From positions 1 to 64,000 of the forward strand of contig JAHDVF020000414.1 of the NCBI GenBank assembly GCA_022606425.2: a stretch of 64,000 bases of DNA, given 5' to 3'. This DNA comes from Lepidostoma basale (Eukaryota; Arthropoda; Insecta; Trichoptera; Lepidostomatidae). Below the pieces are notes generated by a model, which worked only from the letters and a program-made list of their open reading frames with translations, did not search any database and was not told where the DNA came from. The first letter of the stretch is position 1, and each line of letters opens with the position of its first letter. Positions 60,949-64,000 of the stretch are shown here, piece after piece. The translations under genes and the position numbers were made by a program.

Positions 60949-61375
60949 TAACTAACTAACTAACTAACTAACTAACCATCACGCCGTCTCCCCGAAAGGG
61001 TAGGCAGAAAGAATGGACTGTCACACTTTTACTGATGCGGCACTCCATCCTTCTCTTTTCGCTCCGCGGGAGACGCGGTGTGATGGGTTGCGAACCTCAT
61101 CTCCACCAGTAGGCATCTCCCGCGCACACTTAATTGTCCAACACCCACAAAATAAATCTAAAACAAATAATATAAAATACAATGATATAAAATAAAATAA
61201 CAAAATAAAAATAATTTAGCACAAAATGTTATTTTTAGATGGTGCACATATTGTCTATTTAATTTATGTTCCACGAATCCACCGTTTAATTTAGCACATA
61301 ATGTAATAACACATAATGTTTTTTTTCGATGTTGCACATGTTGACATGGACGATCCGGACGATACTTAACATAAA
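60949..61375 (-). repeat. Composite SINE-like element, longest copy
   Basis: Minus strand: gtccggatcgtccatgtcaa, two similar AT-rich blocks (each with gtgca..cat and ..cattatgtgctaaatta), then cgcgggagatgcctactggt, aacccatcacaccgcgtctc, gagtgccgcatcagt and the LINE A-like end tccattctttctgcctaccc plus (GTTA)6. It shows the internal doubling lost in the 29-kb copy. Confidence 0.8.
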
Positions 61376-61427
61376 ATAAAAAATAACTCAATACATTGTA
61401 CTTTTTTATTCTTATGACTTGTTTCAG

Positions 61428-61577
61428 GTAGAGAGTCTATCGCAATTATTGTGCATTATATATATTTTAGATACTGATTCTCATGACACGTCTATCGCCA
61501 ATGCAAGTCTATTGCCATTTTCATCCCGGGACTTTCTGTGTGATAGTTAGCCATTGCTACTCTGCACAAAGGCCGTC
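61428..61577 (-). repeat. SINE, rearranged
   Basis: gattctcatgacacgtctat, ttgccattttcatcccggga and ctctgcacaaaggccgtcg are SINE blocks, with the middle ~60 bp lost. Confidence 0.65.
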
Positions 61578-62028
61578 GTTATAATACTAACTTAGAATTT
61601 ATTACAATAATAAAGTGGTTCATACTAATAAAATAAAATAAAATTGGAGGTAATTTTTTTTTACTTCTCAATACAGGTATTTCGCGAGTACTAATTTCAA
61701 GAAGTGAGATGATCTCTCCGGGCCAAAGATAAAGCTAGTCTCTGAATAAGAGCTAAGCGTTTTATGAAAGGCTAAAGTAAATGGTAACCTTCCTTTCTAA
61801 ATACGAGCGGGTGCAACTCATTTTAATCTCGGCGCGGTAAATGCTTCCTTTTGTTCTCGGTTCCAAAGAAATTCTAGCTAAAGGAAACAATTGTTTACCT
61901 GGGCATAGACTCATAATTAGAATAATCTCTCGGACGGCCGAATAACTTGCTTAATTAAATGTATCTTTCGATTTGTATCTGCTACAAGTATACATATGCA
62001 AACCAAACAATGCTAGCATGCATACTAA
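61578..62028. other. Unassigned, candidate single-copy DNA
   Basis: 61680-61990 has balanced composition (ctcggcgcggtaaatgcttc) and no relatives in the window. Confidence 0.4.
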
Positions 62029-62060
62029 ATTATAAACTGTTAAATTAAATAACTTTTTAT

Positions 62061-62225
62061 GGATTAATTGTATCTCAATGAAGACGAAGATGTAAATTGT
62101 TTTTTTTTGGAAACAGAATATGGTGGTCGAGGCACTTACAGGACTTATGACCTGTCATTGGTTGGGTTTAGCGTCTTTGGATTTACATCTTCGTCTCTAT
62201 TGAGATACAATTAATACTTAAAAAT
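62061..62225. mobile_element. Short E MITE with both ends
   Basis: ggattaattgtatctcaatg to tgagatacaattaa. The body is reduced to about 80 bp (gacctgtcattggttgggtt retained). The subterminal phrase (ttaacccgcaatgggtaaaa) follows on the right. Confidence 0.8.
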
Positions 62226-62439
62226 TATTAACCCGCAATGGGTAAAATCCAGTATTTTTCTACAAGTATTTGTATACGTTCAAAATGTTAAATAACTTTG
62301 TTTAAAGTAACTTATTCAAATTAATATAGGAACAAATAAACATAAAGATTCGAAAAATCACGATAATTGACATTTAATATATTATTATTGTAACACCTGA
62401 TGTTATCAACATAGGTTGATGAAACAGCTATATAAATGC

Positions 62440-62757
62440 TAAAAATTAATCTCCATAGATGGCGTTAGTGTGTGGATTATATGGATTAATCTTAAAAGAT
62501 TAACATATGTAATCAAAATCTACATAGATGGCGTATTGAAACTGATTTGTGAAGTTAAGCATAGATTTGTCACATATATACAACCTCCAAAAATTTGTCT
62601 TACATGGTCATAAAGAAATAGGTGGAATGGGGAATGTTGTAATTACATAAAGCGTGCGCTTAACCCAACCAATGACAGGTCATAAGTCCTGTAAACACCT
62701 TGATCAACCATATTCAGTTTCCAGTTTGCATCTTCGTCTCTATTGAGATACAATTAA
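62440..62757. mobile_element. E MITE, right half
   Basis: Body phrases catagatggcgttagtg and ctacatagatggcgt, then ggtggaatggggaatgttgt, gcgcttaacccaaccaatga and the end tattgagatacaattaa. Confidence 0.8.
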
Positions 62758-62787
62758 ATTTCAAAGTTATTTAATTTAACAGTTTAA

Positions 62788-63178
62788 TAGTGTTAATATT
62801 TTCACAGTTCTGATATTATTAAGTTGCATGCTGCGTTTCCGTCCACAGTCGGTATTATTACGTACCTATGAGAAAAGGCCAAACATTTAATTTATAATAC
62901 GTTCAAAACAGCGAGTAAGTATTTGTCACTTTTGATAAAGTTGTAAATATTAGCAAAACAAATTCTACCTTAACACGAATGAAGGTGAGGGCAGTCTTAA
63001 AAATTTTTTTTTTTGGGATGAAGGAAGTAATTTTTTGCTTTTTTTTTATTATAAAATATTGAGAACACTTCAATGGAGGATTACAATTTTTTTTTATAAT
63101 ATTAGGGTCCAAAGTTTTTAAGAAAATCAACTTTAAATTGGCAGTGGAAACTCAATTGACCACATGGCAACGCGACGG
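62788..63178 (-). mobile_element. G repeat flanked by TTAA
   Basis: Inverted counterpart of 7593-7990. TTAA at 62784-62787 and 63179-63182 bracket it inside F-element DNA. About 390 bp, no coding capacity. piggyBac-type target choice is inferred from TTAA alone. Confidence 0.6.
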
Positions 63179-63309
63179 TTAAAATGTTAAGGTATCATAG
63201 TGTTTCGGCCAAAACAATGGACTGTTTCATTCAAAACAATGGACTGTATATACTGTGGAGAGAGCGTGTCCTTAAAGAGTGATAAGTAAAGCGGCAATTA
63301 AAATACTAA

Positions 63310-63430
63310 CAATAGACTTCTTGGAAGACCGCCAAAAGATGGCGAAAGAGTTAGATATGTACATCCCAGGAACGACCTTCGAGAAATAACATGACACAAT
63401 CCTAAATAAAGTTAAAGAAGAATAGAAAAA
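63310..63430 (+). pseudogene. Possible LINE 3' fragment
   Basis: RLLGRPPKDGERVRYVHPRN resembles a GRPPKRWxD ending. Only ~30 codons. Confidence 0.3.
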
Positions 63431-63879
63431 AGTATAATCCACTTTCTTTTAATAAAGTAGCACCAAACTCTATAAAATAAGAGTTATATTTTATTTCATA
63501 TCCTACTCGTAAACTGCTATTGTTCAAATGATCGATTTTTAGATAACATTCTAAATTTAAATAAATGTTGGGAAGTCATCTATGGTTCCGATGAGTATTC
63601 GGTAGGTACATTGTAAGAGATTAATTATTTCGCTTTGGCAAGTAATTTAGGCGAACCCAACCGACCGTCGTTATGCAGCTGTCAAATTTCAATAAATATC
63701 CCATTAAAATACTCGCTTTCGTTAATTCACTCAATTAAGCAGTAAAAGCGACAGCAAGCGACAAAAAGCGATCTCAATAAGAATAAACTGAACTGTCAAA
63801 TGATATCACACAAGTTAACTTTTTTACTTGTTTCAATCCAAATAATTGGTTTGCAGTAAAGTGTAACATTGTTGCTGGT
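63431..63879. other. Unassigned
   Basis: Contains short near-repeats of aagcgacag/aagcgacaa (63745-63770). No gene seen. Confidence 0.4.
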
Positions 63880-64000
63880 TCTTGATTCTCATGACGTTTA
63901 ATGTTTACGCGAACTTTACACCAGACCAAAGACTGTGTGACAATCATTCTGCCATCGCCAGAAATCGATTCCAGAGGTGTCAGTCATGGCTCTTGTCACT
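63880..64000 (-). repeat. tRNA-derived SINE, runs off the window
   Basis: gattctcatgacgtttaatg, actttacaccagaccaaaga, gtgtgacaatcattctgcca and ggctcttgtcact follow the SINE order. The A-box end lies beyond 64000. Confidence 0.75.

Larger units (their letters stand above)
62029..63225. repeat. F element split by E and G elements (mosaic)
   Basis: Outer F arms: aaactgttaaattaaataac at 62037 and its inverse near 62770, and the outer end atcatagtgtttcggccaaa at 63193. The F core at 62398-62432 is degenerate (CTGATGT, GAAAC, agcta). Inside lie two E pieces and a G element, listed separately. Confidence 0.7.

Overview
This window looks like gene-free, repeat-saturated nuclear DNA of an arthropod, most likely an insect and plausibly a moth or butterfly. 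The grounds are AT-rich composition, many 5'-truncated non-LTR retrotransposons (LINEs) with short simple-sequence tails, tRNA-derived SINEs and foldback elements. The species call is inference. I see no intact host gene, rRNA or tRNA gene, operon or CRISPR array. Almost every codable stretch is a decayed piece of a reverse-transcriptase element.

Working names used below. LINE A is an RTE-like element with a (GTTA)n tail; B and C are its sister subfamilies, and C has a (TTTG)n tail. LINE M is Jockey/CR1-like. D, I, J, K, L, N, R, S, X and Y are other LINE families known here mainly by their 3' ends. E is a foldback MITE with about 190-bp inverted repeats. F, T, U, V and W are short elements, mostly palindromic, that carry a hammerhead-ribozyme-like core. 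G is a repeat of about 390 bp associated with TTAA.

Layout. 1-1.9 kb: LINE M with an open reverse-transcriptase domain running off the left edge. 3.5-20 kb: many LINE 3' ends, SINEs, an E element and a nested LINE with a 14-bp target duplication. 21.9-23.4 kb: the best LINE A copy, with a perfect 11-bp target duplication. 24-37 kb: palindromic ribozyme-bearing elements, E elements, a transposase fragment and a 9-bp microsatellite. 38.0-38.9 kb: a roughly 900-bp palindrome combining E and LINE D tails. 39-50 kb: stacked and nested LINE ends and a 218-bp tandem triplication. 50-60 kb: more LINEs, a MITE inside LINE K and a near-perfect palindrome at 55.5-55.8 kb. 60-64 kb: SINEs, CTT repeats and an F/E/G mosaic.

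The most interesting signal is the recurring core CUGANGA - stem II - GAAAC - short self-complementary loop - GUC, flanked by complementary stem I strands. It occurs in several unrelated-looking repeat families, often once on each strand of one palindrome. The best example is 39871-39916 on the minus strand. It fits the minimal type I (dimer-forming) hammerheads known from Penelope-like elements, apart from one extra base before stem II.

The second is a non-autonomous element (10.2, 29.2 and 61.0 kb) whose last ~50 bp copy the LINE A tail, the usual mark of a SINE/LINE partnership.
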